Both the position numbers and the translations under genes were made by a program. A stretch of 64,000 nt of DNA, taken from contig CAZJKJ010000006.1 of the NCBI GenBank assembly GCA_964546435.1, positions 1 through 64,000 on the forward strand. The letters are read 5' to 3'. This DNA is from CAYNST01 sp964546435. GTDB lineage: Bacteria > Pseudomonadota > Gammaproteobacteria > Pseudomonadales > Cellvibrionaceae. Shown here in pieces: positions 1-7,705 of this stretch. The notes under the pieces are model-generated. The model ran no database searches. It was not told the DNA's origin and was given only the letters and a program-made list of their open reading frames with translations. Numbering within the stretch: position 1 is the stretch's first letter; each line of letters opens with the position of its first letter.

Positions 1-683
1 TTGAAGGGACCCCGGAGAATGCGGTCACCCTGATCCACAGTGCCGACGATCTCGTCCGGCAGGCAGCGCAAGACTCCGGCGGCGCTGAGCTGCAGGCGCT
101 CCGCCGCAATCTCGCTGCCGATATCAACGCCTTGAACACGGTGGAATCCGTCGATCGTGAAGGGCTGTATGCCCGGCTGCAAACTCTGGAGGAAGGACTG
201 CAGGCCTTGCCCGCCAGTAGCGCCGCACGCTTTGAGGCGACCGCTGCCGGACAGACGGCACCTGCTGCTCCGGCGGACTTGTCCTGGACTCAAAAAGCCT
301 GGGCCGAAATCAAATCCATGGTCGGTGTGGTGGACCAGTATTTCCGCATTCAGGATGCGCAGACACCCTCCGAGCCGTTGGCAGATCAGGCGGCCCTGCG
401 GTTGGTGCGCCTGCACGCGGGGCTATTGCTGGAGCAGGCGGAAATCGCCCTGCTGAAAGCGGACGCCCGGGTATATCGGGAAAGTCTCGCGAAAGCGGCG
501 GCCGCCCTGGGCGGGCACTTCCAGCCCTCCACTGAACTGACCGAATTCCGCAAATCCCTGGACGAGCTGCAGCAGGTGGAGATCGCCCCCGAGTTGCCGG
601 ATATCTCCGGATCGCTGCAGAAGTTGATGGGCTATATCCAGGATCTGGAACGGCGCGGCGGGGCGGCAGGGGTTGCGCCATGA
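1..683 (+). CDS. hemX: HemX, C-terminal part (5' end outside window)
   Basis: The reading frame is already open at base 3 and runs to a TGA at 681-683, so only the C-terminal part is present. It is rich in Ala, Leu, Glu and Gln, as expected for the long helical periplasmic part of HemX (often annotated uroporphyrinogen-III C-methyltransferase, though it lacks a methyltransferase fold). The membrane anchor expected near the N-terminus is outside the window. The hemY start codon overlaps its stop by 4 bases (ATGA), the usual hemX-hemY arrangement of gammaproteobacteria, which is the strongest support for the call. The exact role of HemX in haem synthesis is not settled. Confidence 0.85.
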   Translation, partial: EGTPENAVTLIHSADDLVRQAAQDSGGAELQALRRNLAADINALNTVESVDREGLYARLQTLEEGLQALPASSAARFEATAAGQTAPAAPADLSWTQKAWAEIKSMVGVVDQYFRIQDAQTPSEPLADQAALRLVRLHAGLLLEQAEIALLKADARVYRESLAKAAAALGGHFQPSTELTEFRKSLDELQQVEIAPELPDISGSLQKLMGYIQDLERRGGAAGVAP

Positions 684-1972
684 GAAAAATCGTGTTGCTG
701 AGCGCCCTGGCGCTGGTGGCCGGCGCCATACTCCTGCGGGTTCTGCAGCACGATCCCGGCTATGTGTTGATTGCCGGGTTCGGTAAAACCGTCGAAATGC
801 GCCTCGGGTTCGCGGTGCTCATGCTCAGCCTGTTGCTGTTGCTGTTGTGGTGGGTGATCGGGATTCTGCGCCGCCTGCGACACGGGTGGCGCCACACGCG
901 CCAGCGGCAGCAACGCCGGGTGGAAAAGCGGACCCAGCAGGGTCTGATCCATTACCTGGAAGGCAACTGGCAGGCGGCTGAAAAGGATCTGGTAACGGCG
1001 GCCCGGCGCACCGAACAACCGGTGGTCCACTATCTTGCCGCCGCCCAAAGCGCCTACGAGCGGGGTGATTCCGAAAAGGCGCGCATCTACATGCACCAGG
1101 CGGAACAGAGCGGCGGTAAAGGCACCGGAGAGGATCTGGCCATCGCCCTTAGCCAGGCGCGCATGGCCCTGCTGGATAACCGCCTGGATGACTGCCTGGC
1201 GATTCTCAATCGCTGCAAATCGGGACATCCGCACAATCCGGTGGTGCTCAATCTGTTGCAGCGGGTGTATCGCGAGCAAAAGGACTGGCGGGCGCTGGAG
1301 CATTTGCTGTCCGAACTGGAACAGAAGCGGTTGTTGACCCCGACTGATCTGGAAGACTCCGCCCGCAGTGCCTATATCGGACAACTGCTGGAATTGCAGG
1401 AAAAGCGCCTGCAGGCGGGCGAGGCCGCCGTAGAGGATCTGCAGGCGCTATGGACACGGGTGCCAAAGGCGTACAAACAGGACCCGCAAGTGCTCGAACA
1501 CTATGGACGCGCCGCCATGAACGTCGAGTCTCACGATGTATTGGCCGGGCAACTGGTCAAATCCCTGAAACAGCAGTGGTCGCCGGGGCTTGTCGAGTTG
1601 TACAGCCGGCTGGAACCCACGGATCGCCACCGGCAATTGCAGCAAGTGCAGAAGTGGCTCGATGCGCATCCCGAAGATGCCATCGCCCAACTGGCCAGTG
1701 CCCGCATCGCACTGCGCAACGAAATGTGGGGCCCGGCGCGGGAGCATTATCTTAAAAGCCTGCAATTGCACCCGCTGCCCCAGGCGTATGCAGAACTCGG
1801 CACGCTAGTGGCGCACCTGGGCGATCACGAGCAGAGCCGCCAGTATTACCAGCGCGGTCTGGCCATGTTCACCAAAGATCTGCCAGATCTGTCGAATGCC
1901 GTTTCCACTGCCGTTGCACCGTCCTTACAGGCGAACGCCATCGGAGCCACGCCGCAGCGCAAAGACCGGTAA
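680..1972 (+). CDS. hemY: HemY, TPR-containing haem biosynthesis-associated membrane protein
   Basis: 430 residues, close to the size of the gammaproteobacterial HemY family. Two hydrophobic segments lie near residues 4-20 and 43-65, followed by a basic stretch and a long helical region of tetratricopeptide-like repeats that should face the cytoplasm. This HemY is unrelated to the Bacillus protoporphyrinogen oxidase of the same name. It follows hemX with a 4-base start/stop overlap, implying translational coupling. The LysR gene on the other strand ends 9 bases downstream; no terminator is visible between them. The molecular function of the family is poorly defined. Confidence 0.9.
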   Translation: MRKIVLLSALALVAGAILLRVLQHDPGYVLIAGFGKTVEMRLGFAVLMLSLLLLLLWWVIGILRRLRHGWRHTRQRQQRRVEKRTQQGLIHYLEGNWQAAEKDLVTAARRTEQPVVHYLAAAQSAYERGDSEKARIYMHQAEQSGGKGTGEDLAIALSQARMALLDNRLDDCLAILNRCKSGHPHNPVVLNLLQRVYREQKDWRALEHLLSELEQKRLLTPTDLEDSARSAYIGQLLELQEKRLQAGEAAVEDLQALWTRVPKAYKQDPQVLEHYGRAAMNVESHDVLAGQLVKSLKQQWSPGLVELYSRLEPTDRHRQLQQVQKWLDAHPEDAIAQLASARIALRNEMWGPAREHYLKSLQLHPLPQAYAELGTLVAHLGDHEQSRQYYQRGLAMFTKDLPDLSNAVSTAVAPSLQANAIGATPQRKDR

Positions 1973-1981
1973 AGATCCCTG

Positions 1982-2887
1982 TCAGCGCGGCGGGGCTTCC
2001 CGGCGAAACTGGGCCTTGATGGCCTGGGCCAGTTTGGTGGCCACAGGCCCCACATGATCCGGCCCGGTAATCACCAGGCTCAAGGGCACAAAGCGCTCGT
2101 TGCCGATGTCCAGTGGCAGATGCTTCAGTTCACCGCTCGCCAGCAGGTGCTCCACTCGATGATGCGGCACAAACGCAAAGCCGAGCCCCGAGCGCACGGC
2201 ATCAATACTGCTGGCGAAGTGGCTGACGGTCCAGCGCTGTTCCGCGCCCAGCCAGCCGGCATTCTGTTCGCGGCGGGTGCCGCTGTCGCGCAGGACTATC
2301 TGGCGATGGATCTTCAGCTCGGCTTCGCTGATGGAATCGAGGCGGGACAGGGGGTGCGAAGCCGCGGCGACCGCGATCATGCGCACTGTGGCAAGGGGGT
2401 CCGCCAGAAATCCCGGCGGTACGTGTGTCATCAGCGCCACATCGCACCCCAATTGCAGCACGGCTTCTTCCGTGCCGGACAACGAGGTCTCCAGCAGTTT
2501 AACCCGGGTCATGGGGCTGAACTCGGATACCTGCTGCAAAGCGCAGAATACCTGCTGCATGGGAACCAGCGCATCCACCACCAGGGTGAGCGTTGTTTCA
2601 CAACCGCCAGCCAGATATCTCGCCGCCTGCTCGGTTGCCACTGCCTGCTTGACGAGCTGCTCCGCATAGCGATAAAGCGCCGTACCCAGCGGCGTCAATT
2701 GCGCCTTGCGACCGACGATTTCCAGGGCCCGTCCGGGCAACTGTTCATTCAGCCGGCCAATGGCGTAGCTGATGCTTGACTGGCTTTTATTGAGTCGTTC
2801 TGCCGCTTTGGCAAAATTCCCCTCGTCCACAACCGTTTTGAATGCCAGCCATTGTTCCAGGGAAATTTTGGGGATGGGAGTGCGCAT
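1982..2887 (-). CDS. LysR-family transcriptional regulator
   Basis: LysR-type regulator of about 301 residues. An N-terminal winged helix-turn-helix spans roughly residues 5-65 (an 'AAERLNKSQSSISYAI' type recognition helix), followed by a substrate-binding domain. I place the start at the ATG giving MRTPIPK; an upstream in-frame ATG at 2914 would add nine residues with no family support. It is divergent from azoR-pirin across a 150-bp intergenic region and so is the likely regulator of that pair, as is common for LysR proteins. The inducer cannot be read from sequence. Confidence 0.9.
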   Translation of the reverse strand: MRTPIPKISLEQWLAFKTVVDEGNFAKAAERLNKSQSSISYAIGRLNEQLPGRALEIVGRKAQLTPLGTALYRYAEQLVKQAVATEQAARYLAGGCETTLTLVVDALVPMQQVFCALQQVSEFSPMTRVKLLETSLSGTEEAVLQLGCDVALMTHVPPGFLADPLATVRMIAVAAASHPLSRLDSISEAELKIHRQIVLRDSGTRREQNAGWLGAEQRWTVSHFASSIDAVRSGLGFAFVPHHRVEHLLASGELKHLPLDIGNERFVPLSLVITGPDHVGPVATKLAQAIKAQFRREAPPR

Positions 2888-3037
2888 AGAAGTCGCTCGG
2901 TTCGACGGATACATCTAAAAAGTTGTTCAATTGGACGCAATAGTTGCGGTCATTGTTCGGATTTCAAGGGTTAACATAGAGCTATCCAATGCAGAGCGCG
3001 CGAGCGCAAGCGCTTTAACTGAACAAGGAGACACTCT

Positions 3038-3658
3038 ATGAAAACCAGAATACTCACGGTAACCTCCAGCCTGGCTGGCGCTGAAGGCGCATCGAATCTA
3101 CTGATCACCCAGTTGCTGGAGCAGTTGCAGCGCAATTACGGCGAACTGGACATCAATCGGCGGGCGCTCGATACCGACACGACCCCCCATGTGAGCGCCG
3201 CCACCGTGGCGGCCATGCGAACGGCCGCGGAGAACCGGACAGCCGCACAGACGGCAAGCCTGGAATTGGCCTCTACCTTTACACAGGAGCTGGTTGAAAC
3301 GGATGTACTGGTGTTGGCGGCACCCATGTACAACTTTTCCATTCCCTCCGCATTGAAAGCCTGGCTGGATCATGTGGCCTGGGCGGGCGTGACTTTCCGT
3401 TACACGGCGACAGGTCCGGAAGGATTGTTGAAAGGCAAGAAAGCCTACATAGTGGCGACGCGCGGCGGAGTGTATCGTGATACGGATGGCGACACGCAAG
3501 TCCCGTATCTGCGTCAGATTCTGAATTTTCTCGGTATCACTGATATTCACATCATTTACGCCGAAGGGCTGGCGACCCGGCATGCCGAGCAGGGACTCGA
3601 CATGGCGCGAACTCAAATAGCGGCACTGACGGAGGATCAAATCCATGCAACAGCGTAA
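3038..3658 (+). CDS. azoR: FMN-dependent NADH-azoreductase / quinone reductase
   Basis: 206 residues, similar in length to E. coli AzoR (201). It has a flavodoxin-like fold with the FMN-contacting 'MYNFSIPSALKAW' segment, the following 'DHVAWAGVTFRY' helix-loop and a Gly-rich 'VATRGGVY' loop, all characteristic of the family (formerly AcpD). The enzyme reduces quinones and azo compounds in the cytosol using NAD(P)H. A strong AAGGAGA ribosome site precedes the ATG. The gene is divergent from a LysR gene and overlaps the pirin gene by 14 bases, suggesting a two-gene electrophile/redox stress operon under LysR control. Confidence 0.92.
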   Translation: MKTRILTVTSSLAGAEGASNLLITQLLEQLQRNYGELDINRRALDTDTTPHVSAATVAAMRTAAENRTAAQTASLELASTFTQELVETDVLVLAAPMYNFSIPSALKAWLDHVAWAGVTFRYTATGPEGLLKGKKAYIVATRGGVYRDTDGDTQVPYLRQILNFLGITDIHIIYAEGLATRHAEQGLDMARTQIAALTEDQIHATA

Positions 3659-4499
3659 ACCCATTGAAATCATCGCGGCACGGCCCGCGTCGGACGGCGC
3701 CGGCGTCAAACTCCAGCGCGTCTTCGGCGGCGCCCGGCCCGAACGTTTTGACCCGTTTCTGATGCTGGACGAATTCGGTTCCGATGAAGCGGCGGACTAT
3801 CTGGGTGGCTTTCCGCCGCATCCGCACCGCGGGTTTGAAACCATCACCTATATGCTTAACGGCAAGATGGAACACCGGGATCACCTGGGCAACGTGGGAC
3901 TGCTCAATGACGGCGATGTCCAGTGGATGACAGCCGCCAGCGGAGTCATTCACTCGGAAATGCCACAGCAGACCGAAGGCTTGATGCGCGGGTTCCAGTT
4001 ATGGCTGAACCTGCCGGCCTCCCGGAAAATGGCGCCGGCGCAATATCAGGACGTACCCGGCGTGAAGATTCCGGAGTTTCGTTCAGACACCTTGAAAATC
4101 ATTGCAATTGCCGGCCAGGCGCACCTGCCGGAGGAAGACCGGTCGCTGACGGGGTATTTCGAGCGCCCGCAGACTCAACCGCTGTTGTGGGATGTACAAA
4201 TTGCGCCGGGTGCTGGATTGGCCGTGGACCTGGCGGCAGATCTTAACGTGATGGTTTATGTGTATGAGGGCGCTGTGGACATGGCCGGGACGCTGGTGCG
4301 CCGCCAGCAGCTGGCGCGTCTCGGAGCTGGCGACGGTATACAGGTGAGGAGCAGTGGCGAGAGTGCCACCAGAATGCTTCTGCTAGCGGGCGCGCCCCTG
4401 AAAGAACCCATCGTGCAGTACGGGCCATTTGTGATGAACAGCGCGGAAGAAATAGAACAGGCAATCGCGGATTACAAGGAGGGCCGGCTGGGTGCGTGA
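3645..4499 (+). CDS. Pirin family protein (first copy)
   Basis: 284-residue bicupin. The N-terminal cupin shows the metal site signature 'FPPHPHRGFETIT' (two His) and 'GVIHSEMP' (His and Glu) typical of pirins and YhaK/YhhW quercetinases. Family members bind Fe(II) and some act as quercetin 2,3-dioxygenases; the physiological substrate is unknown. The ATG lies inside the end of azoR, preceded by GGAGG in azoR coding sequence, so the pair is translationally coupled. A second, shorter pirin homologue occurs at 54835-55554, also next to a LysR gene. Confidence 0.92.
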   Translation: MQQRKPIEIIAARPASDGAGVKLQRVFGGARPERFDPFLMLDEFGSDEAADYLGGFPPHPHRGFETITYMLNGKMEHRDHLGNVGLLNDGDVQWMTAASGVIHSEMPQQTEGLMRGFQLWLNLPASRKMAPAQYQDVPGVKIPEFRSDTLKIIAIAGQAHLPEEDRSLTGYFERPQTQPLLWDVQIAPGAGLAVDLAADLNVMVYVYEGAVDMAGTLVRRQQLARLGAGDGIQVRSSGESATRMLLLAGAPLKEPIVQYGPFVMNSAEEIEQAIADYKEGRLGA

Positions 4500-4514
4500 C
4501 CTGAGTGTCAACCC

Positions 4515-4540
4515 GATGAAACCGTAGTCACGGTTTCATC
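4515..4540. terminator. Inverted repeat between convergent genes, possible terminator
   Basis: A perfect 10-base stem (GATGAAACCG / CGGTTTCATC) with a 6-base loop lies 15 bases after the pirin stop and 10 bases before the end of the small minus-strand ORF. There is no T-run on either side, so it is not a textbook Rho-independent terminator, but its position between convergent genes fits transcript-end formation or stabilisation. Confidence 0.5.
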
Positions 4541-4549
4541 GCGGGCGAC

Positions 4550-4747
4550 TTATTCCTGGGGCAATCCCGCGCTCAGGCTGGTCGACTGGCCCACATCCAG
4601 ATTCGGTGCCTGCACATTCTGACTTTCGGCTGTCGCGAAAGAGACCGAGCCGTTCTGTGAAACCTGCATGCTTGACAGAGTACCCACAATTACCGTGGCT
4701 ACTATCGCCAGGCCGAGTGCCTGAGCTATGGTTTTTATCGTTTCCAT
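4550..4747 (-). CDS. Small single-pass membrane peptide, unknown
   Basis: A 65-residue reading frame starting METIKTIAQ, with one hydrophobic segment at about residues 9-25 and a polar, Ser/Gln/Asn-rich tail without cysteines. A longer 81-codon version starting at 4795 would add a polar N-terminus; the shorter start puts the hydrophobic segment at the N-terminus as a signal/anchor. It stands alone between the convergent pirin gene and lpxC. No family recognised. The membrane-peptide layout makes it plausible, but a short frame in GC-rich DNA can be chance. Confidence 0.4.
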   Translation of the reverse strand: METIKTIAQALGLAIVATVIVGTLSSMQVSQNGSVSFATAESQNVQAPNLDVGQSTSLSAGLPQE

Positions 4748-4891
4748 GATTCGATCCAATACTGTCTTTGTTGGGAATATTATCTCGACATCCATCTCGA
4801 CCTGATACCCCGACCGTCACAGTGCTAACGTGACTTATTCACAATTCACATAAAAATCAGCGTTTCAGAGATTAATCGTGAACGGATCACC

Positions 4892-4925
4892 CCTAAGCAC
4901 TGAGCGGGCCTAAGCACTGAGCGGG
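4892..4925. repeat. 17-bp tandem duplication across the lpxC stop codon
   Basis: Two adjacent perfect copies of CCTAAGCACTGAGCGGG (4892-4908 and 4909-4925). The inner copy encodes the last residues and the TAG stop of lpxC; the outer copy repeats the same bases beyond the stop. It looks like a recent slippage duplication that left the protein unchanged. Confidence 0.85.
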
Positions 4926-5881
4926 GCAGTGGCCCGGACTTGCTCCTGCATGAACGACTTCCACGCCTGCTGTGCTTCGCTGATGGGGCGCAGCCGGACA
5001 TGATCGGTGTTCAACATCTGGCGCAGCAGCAGATTGTTCATGCGGTGCCCTGAGCGATGTCCTTTAAAGTGGCCGATGATGTGATGACCGGCCAGGGCCA
5101 GGTCACCGACGGCATCCAGATACTTGTGGCGGACGAACTCGTCGGAGAATCTCAAACCTTCGCAATTCACCACTCGGTCACCCGCAATAAGAATGGCATT
5201 CTTGAGAGAGCTGCCCCGGGCAAACCCTCGTCGCTTGAGGGATTGCAGATGCTCTTCGAAGCCGAAAGTACGCGCCTGGGCAATGTCCTGCTCAAAACCG
5301 CTACTGGTGAACGGCATGGATATTTTCTGGCGTCCGATCACGCGATCCGGAAATTCGATGGTCATGTCCAGCCAGGGGACCAGGGAAGGCTCGTAAGCCG
5401 CTTCGGCTTTACCCTCGGTCACCGCCACGGTGTGGTCGACCATGTAGACCTTGCGTTCGACGTTCTGCCGGGTCAGTCCGGTTTTGCGGAACAGCCGGGA
5501 AAACGGTGCAGCGCTGCCATCCATGATGGGCACTTCCGGCGCGTCGAGAATGACCCGGGCGTTGTCGATACCGGCTGCGTGCAGCGCCGCCATCAGATGC
5601 TCGATGGTGCTGACGCGGATGCCCATGCCGTTGCTGACCGTGGTGGACAGTTCGGTGTCGGTCACATGATTCCATAACGCGGGAATGACGTTGTCGGAGT
5701 GGTTGACGTCGCGGCGCACGAAAACAATGCCGGTGTCAGGGTCTGCCGGCAGAATTGACATGATCACCTTCAGCCCGGTATGCAGGCCGCGTCCGGTGAA
5801 TGTCACCGAGTCCGCCAGGGTGTGCTGGTGGATCGCTATATCAGTGTCAGCAAAGAATTCCGTCATCCGACTATCACTCAT
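4910..5881 (-). CDS. lpxC: LpxC-family UDP-3-O-acyl-N-acetylglucosamine deacetylase
   Basis: 323 residues. The zinc-deacetylase hallmarks are all present: 'GRGLHTG' near residue 30, the Glu-His pair E94-H95 in 'STIEHLMAAL', 'ARTFGF', the 'HKYLDAVGD' motif (zinc His and Asp, with the catalytic-site Lys) and 'SGHRMNN' near the C-terminus. LpxC commits UDP-GlcNAc to lipid A synthesis in the cytosol. In gammaproteobacteria the housekeeping lpxC normally follows ftsZ in the dcw cluster; here the gene is alone and begins with an extra 15-20 residues, so it may be a second, divergent copy. A second in-frame ATG lies at 5866. The 5' region holds a 7-bp inverted repeat (6006-6024). Confidence 0.88.
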   Translation of the reverse strand: MSDSRMTEFFADTDIAIHQHTLADSVTFTGRGLHTGLKVIMSILPADPDTGIVFVRRDVNHSDNVIPALWNHVTDTELSTTVSNGMGIRVSTIEHLMAALHAAGIDNARVILDAPEVPIMDGSAAPFSRLFRKTGLTRQNVERKVYMVDHTVAVTEGKAEAAYEPSLVPWLDMTIEFPDRVIGRQKISMPFTSSGFEQDIAQARTFGFEEHLQSLKRRGFARGSSLKNAILIAGDRVVNCEGLRFSDEFVRHKYLDAVGDLALAGHHIIGHFKGHRSGHRMNNLLLRQMLNTDHVRLRPISEAQQAWKSFMQEQVRATAPLSA

Positions 5882-6005
5882 CAGTAGTGTTAATTTCTGC
5901 TGCGGAGCAAAACCCGGATGGGGAGCAGGTGCCTGGGAAAAACCTTTGACGGATCTTCTTGCAGTGCCCCAACCGGATTTGGCGTCAGCTTGGGGTAACT
6001 TATAG

Positions 6006-6024
6006 TTGGTTATTACTTAACCAA
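6006..6024. promoter_or_regulatory. Inverted repeat upstream of lpxC
   Basis: TTGGTTA / TAACCAA arms separated by 5 bases, about 125 bp upstream of the lpxC start and about 100 bp past the end of the FHA gene. Its small size and AT-rich setting suit an operator or promoter element; no regulator can be assigned. Confidence 0.3.
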
Positions 6025-6127
6025 ACCTGAATACGCAAAAAGCCACTATTCCTGAGACAAAAAAGTATAAGGAAAGCGGATTTTCGCTATTTGAATTATG
6101 AAAGTCGGGGGTCGGAGCAGGGCGGTT

Positions 6128-6520
6128 TCAATCAGAGATAACCTTGAAGAGAATGACATGGGTGTCGTCATCGCGAACCCGGTCGTGGCCGAGCTGCAGG
6201 GCGCCGTGACCGGCGAGGGGGCAGAACTTGTTATGGATATACAGACTGGCGGCAGTGCCGATGCGGACGCTGGTGCCGTTGGTGCTGGAATCATGTAACC
6301 CGATAAGGTTGCCGCGAATCTGCAGCATGCAATGCATGCGTGACACCAGGTCGCTAAGAACCACCAGATCGCACAGAGAACTGTCGCGGCCGATTTTGAA
6401 GGGGAGGCGGGAGGCATCGACCACATAAAGATTATTGCGGTAAAACAGCTCGATCCGCTGCTTGCTCAAATTGTCGGCATTGCCTGGCTTTAATCGGGTG
6501 GTCAGGGTCTCATCCGCCAT
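6128..6520 (-). CDS. FHA-domain protein
   Basis: 130 residues that are essentially one forkhead-associated domain after a polar N-terminus of about 35 residues. The phosphothreonine-recognition signature is clear: 'GRDSSLCDLVV' (Gly-Arg), 'VSRMHC' (Ser-Arg-x-His) and 'DSSTNGTSV' (Asn-Gly). Such single-domain proteins act as adaptors reading Thr phosphorylation by Ser/Thr kinases, or in type VI secretion and division contexts. No kinase gene is in the window, and lpxC, 246 bp downstream on the same strand, gives no functional link. The partner is unknown. Confidence 0.85.
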   Translation of the reverse strand: MADETLTTRLKPGNADNLSKQRIELFYRNNLYVVDASRLPFKIGRDSSLCDLVVLSDLVSRMHCMLQIRGNLIGLHDSSTNGTSVRIGTAASLYIHNKFCPLAGHGALQLGHDRVRDDDTHVILFKVISD

Positions 6521-6909
6521 GCGAATGCGTCCTCCATCTGCGCTGATTGTTCCGGTGTTGGAAGCGCCGCCTGTGCGTCACCTCTCTCACGCGGGTTTCA
6601 ACATTGATTTTTGCCGGTTCGCGCGCCGGTCACGAGGTTTATAACCGGTCAAGGGGCGGGCGGGTGTCGGCGAGCCGGCTATTGTGCCACGTGATTTTCG
6701 GGCTGAATAGCCGCGCATCGTTCGCGATGGGTGCTGATGCTCATCCAGGCGATGTTTCCACCCGGCAGTGCCGCTTCATGGCACATTCAGGGAAGTTTGC
6801 GCAGAATTCGTCCATAAGCGCCGCGTCAGGTCCGGTAACGTGGCCGGTCGCAGTCGAGCGAATGGTCGGGATTGACCCGGAGAATTCAGGTTTGTTTGGG
6901 AGAATTTTT
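6521..6909. other. Intergenic region, no gene seen
   Basis: The 389 bases between the divergent FHA and lipoprotein genes. An open frame from 6547 runs into the lipoprotein gene, but its N-terminal 120 residues are Arg/Ser/Cys-rich and lack a ribosome site or domain character, so I treat it as non-coding. The region should contain the promoters of both genes; no confident -35/-10 pair was identified. Confidence 0.5.
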
Positions 6910-7440
6910 ATGCGGATTGCCGGCTGGATGTTGCCTGTATTGCTGCTCGTATTGAGCGGTTGCGAATCAAAGACCGTGGTGCATGTACCCGAACCCCATC
7001 GTGACGAGCCCATGCTGTATCACTATTTCATCGTCGATTCGTTCGGTGTTTCCAATGAGTTCGACGAGTTTGTCGAGCTTGAGCTGGACCCGTTCGAAGA
7101 CGACGGCATCTTCGAAGTCTACTGGGATGTGGACAGCTTCAGTGACTACCGGGTGACGCTGTCGGTCAATGATGAAGACGGGCTGCTCGGTGCGGTCTGG
7201 CTGAGCGAGGAGGTTTGCGGACCCTCCCGTTCCTGTGACTACACCGGCTTGCAGCTGTGCCAGTATTTCCCCGACTACACCATGGGTTGCGGTTACGACT
7301 TGAACGAGGCTGAACACAACCGCGTGAGTGTGGATCACCTGGTCATCACGGAACCGGAAACCCTGTACGTCAATATTGATGTGTGCAATCTCAGTGGAAC
7401 CTATTGTGAAGCTGACAGCATCGAAGTGCTTGCCTGGTAA
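6910..7440 (+). CDS. Putative lipoprotein, unknown function
   Basis: 176 residues beginning MRIAGWMLPVLLLVLSGC, a clear lipoprotein signal peptide with the lipobox LSGC (Cys18 as acylated residue). I chose this ATG because it has a GGGAG site upstream and places the signal peptide at the N-terminus; the frame is open further upstream without good coding character. The mature part is acidic, rich in Asp, Glu, Val and Tyr, with several cysteines that could pair in the periplasm. The pattern of alternating hydrophobic residues suggests a beta-sandwich. No family recognised. Confidence 0.7.
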   Translation: MRIAGWMLPVLLLVLSGCESKTVVHVPEPHRDEPMLYHYFIVDSFGVSNEFDEFVELELDPFEDDGIFEVYWDVDSFSDYRVTLSVNDEDGLLGAVWLSEEVCGPSRSCDYTGLQLCQYFPDYTMGCGYDLNEAEHNRVSVDHLVITEPETLYVNIDVCNLSGTYCEADSIEVLAW

Positions 7441-7443
7441 GGT

Positions 7444-7514
7444 CGGTTGACCTGGGCAGGTGCTAACTCTTTTCTGCGCGCTGCTGCTATATTACTGACC
7501 TTTCAGGTCAACCG
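7444..7514. repeat. 11-bp inverted repeat flanking a possible promoter
   Basis: CGGTTGACCTG at 7444-7454 and its exact reverse complement at 7504-7514, with about 49 bases between. The enclosed stretch has an AT-rich CTATATTACTG element. It lies just after the lipoprotein stop and about 100 bp before the MITE-like element, so it may be an operator pair or a weak hairpin at the end of the upstream transcript. Confidence 0.3.
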
Positions 7515-7610
7515 CCTGGCAGCCGCCGCAGCCCGCCTGCGAGCTTTCACCGGTTCGAGGAACTTCGCATATGGGCACCTGTTTGTCTGTCGCGTTTCAT
7601 GTACTCGTTA

Positions 7611-7705
7611 AGGAACCTCTGATTAAACCCATGCGACATTGCGTGCCTTGCAGGCTGCACGTTGTTGCGCGTGCAGACGCCGCATGGAATTGACCAGAGG
7701 TTCCT
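7611..7705. mobile_element. MITE-like inverted-repeat element, 95 bp
   Basis: Perfect 11-base terminal inverted repeats (AGGAACCTCTG at 7611-7621; CAGAGGTTCCT at 7695-7705) continue inward as an imperfect match to about 28 bases, so the ends share a CATGCG core. Inside is a second hairpin, CTGCACG / CGTGCAG (7655-7661 and 7670-7676). This architecture fits a non-autonomous transposon remnant; ends starting with GGAACCTCTG-like sequences are reminiscent of some IS ends, which is recollection and not a search result. No target duplication is evident. Both candidate start codons of the following kinase gene lie inside it. Confidence 0.6.

Noticed and set aside
6547..6909. N-terminal extension of the lipoprotein frame
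   Set aside because: Arg/Ser/Cys-rich, no ribosome site, and it would bury the lipoprotein signal peptide in the middle of the protein.
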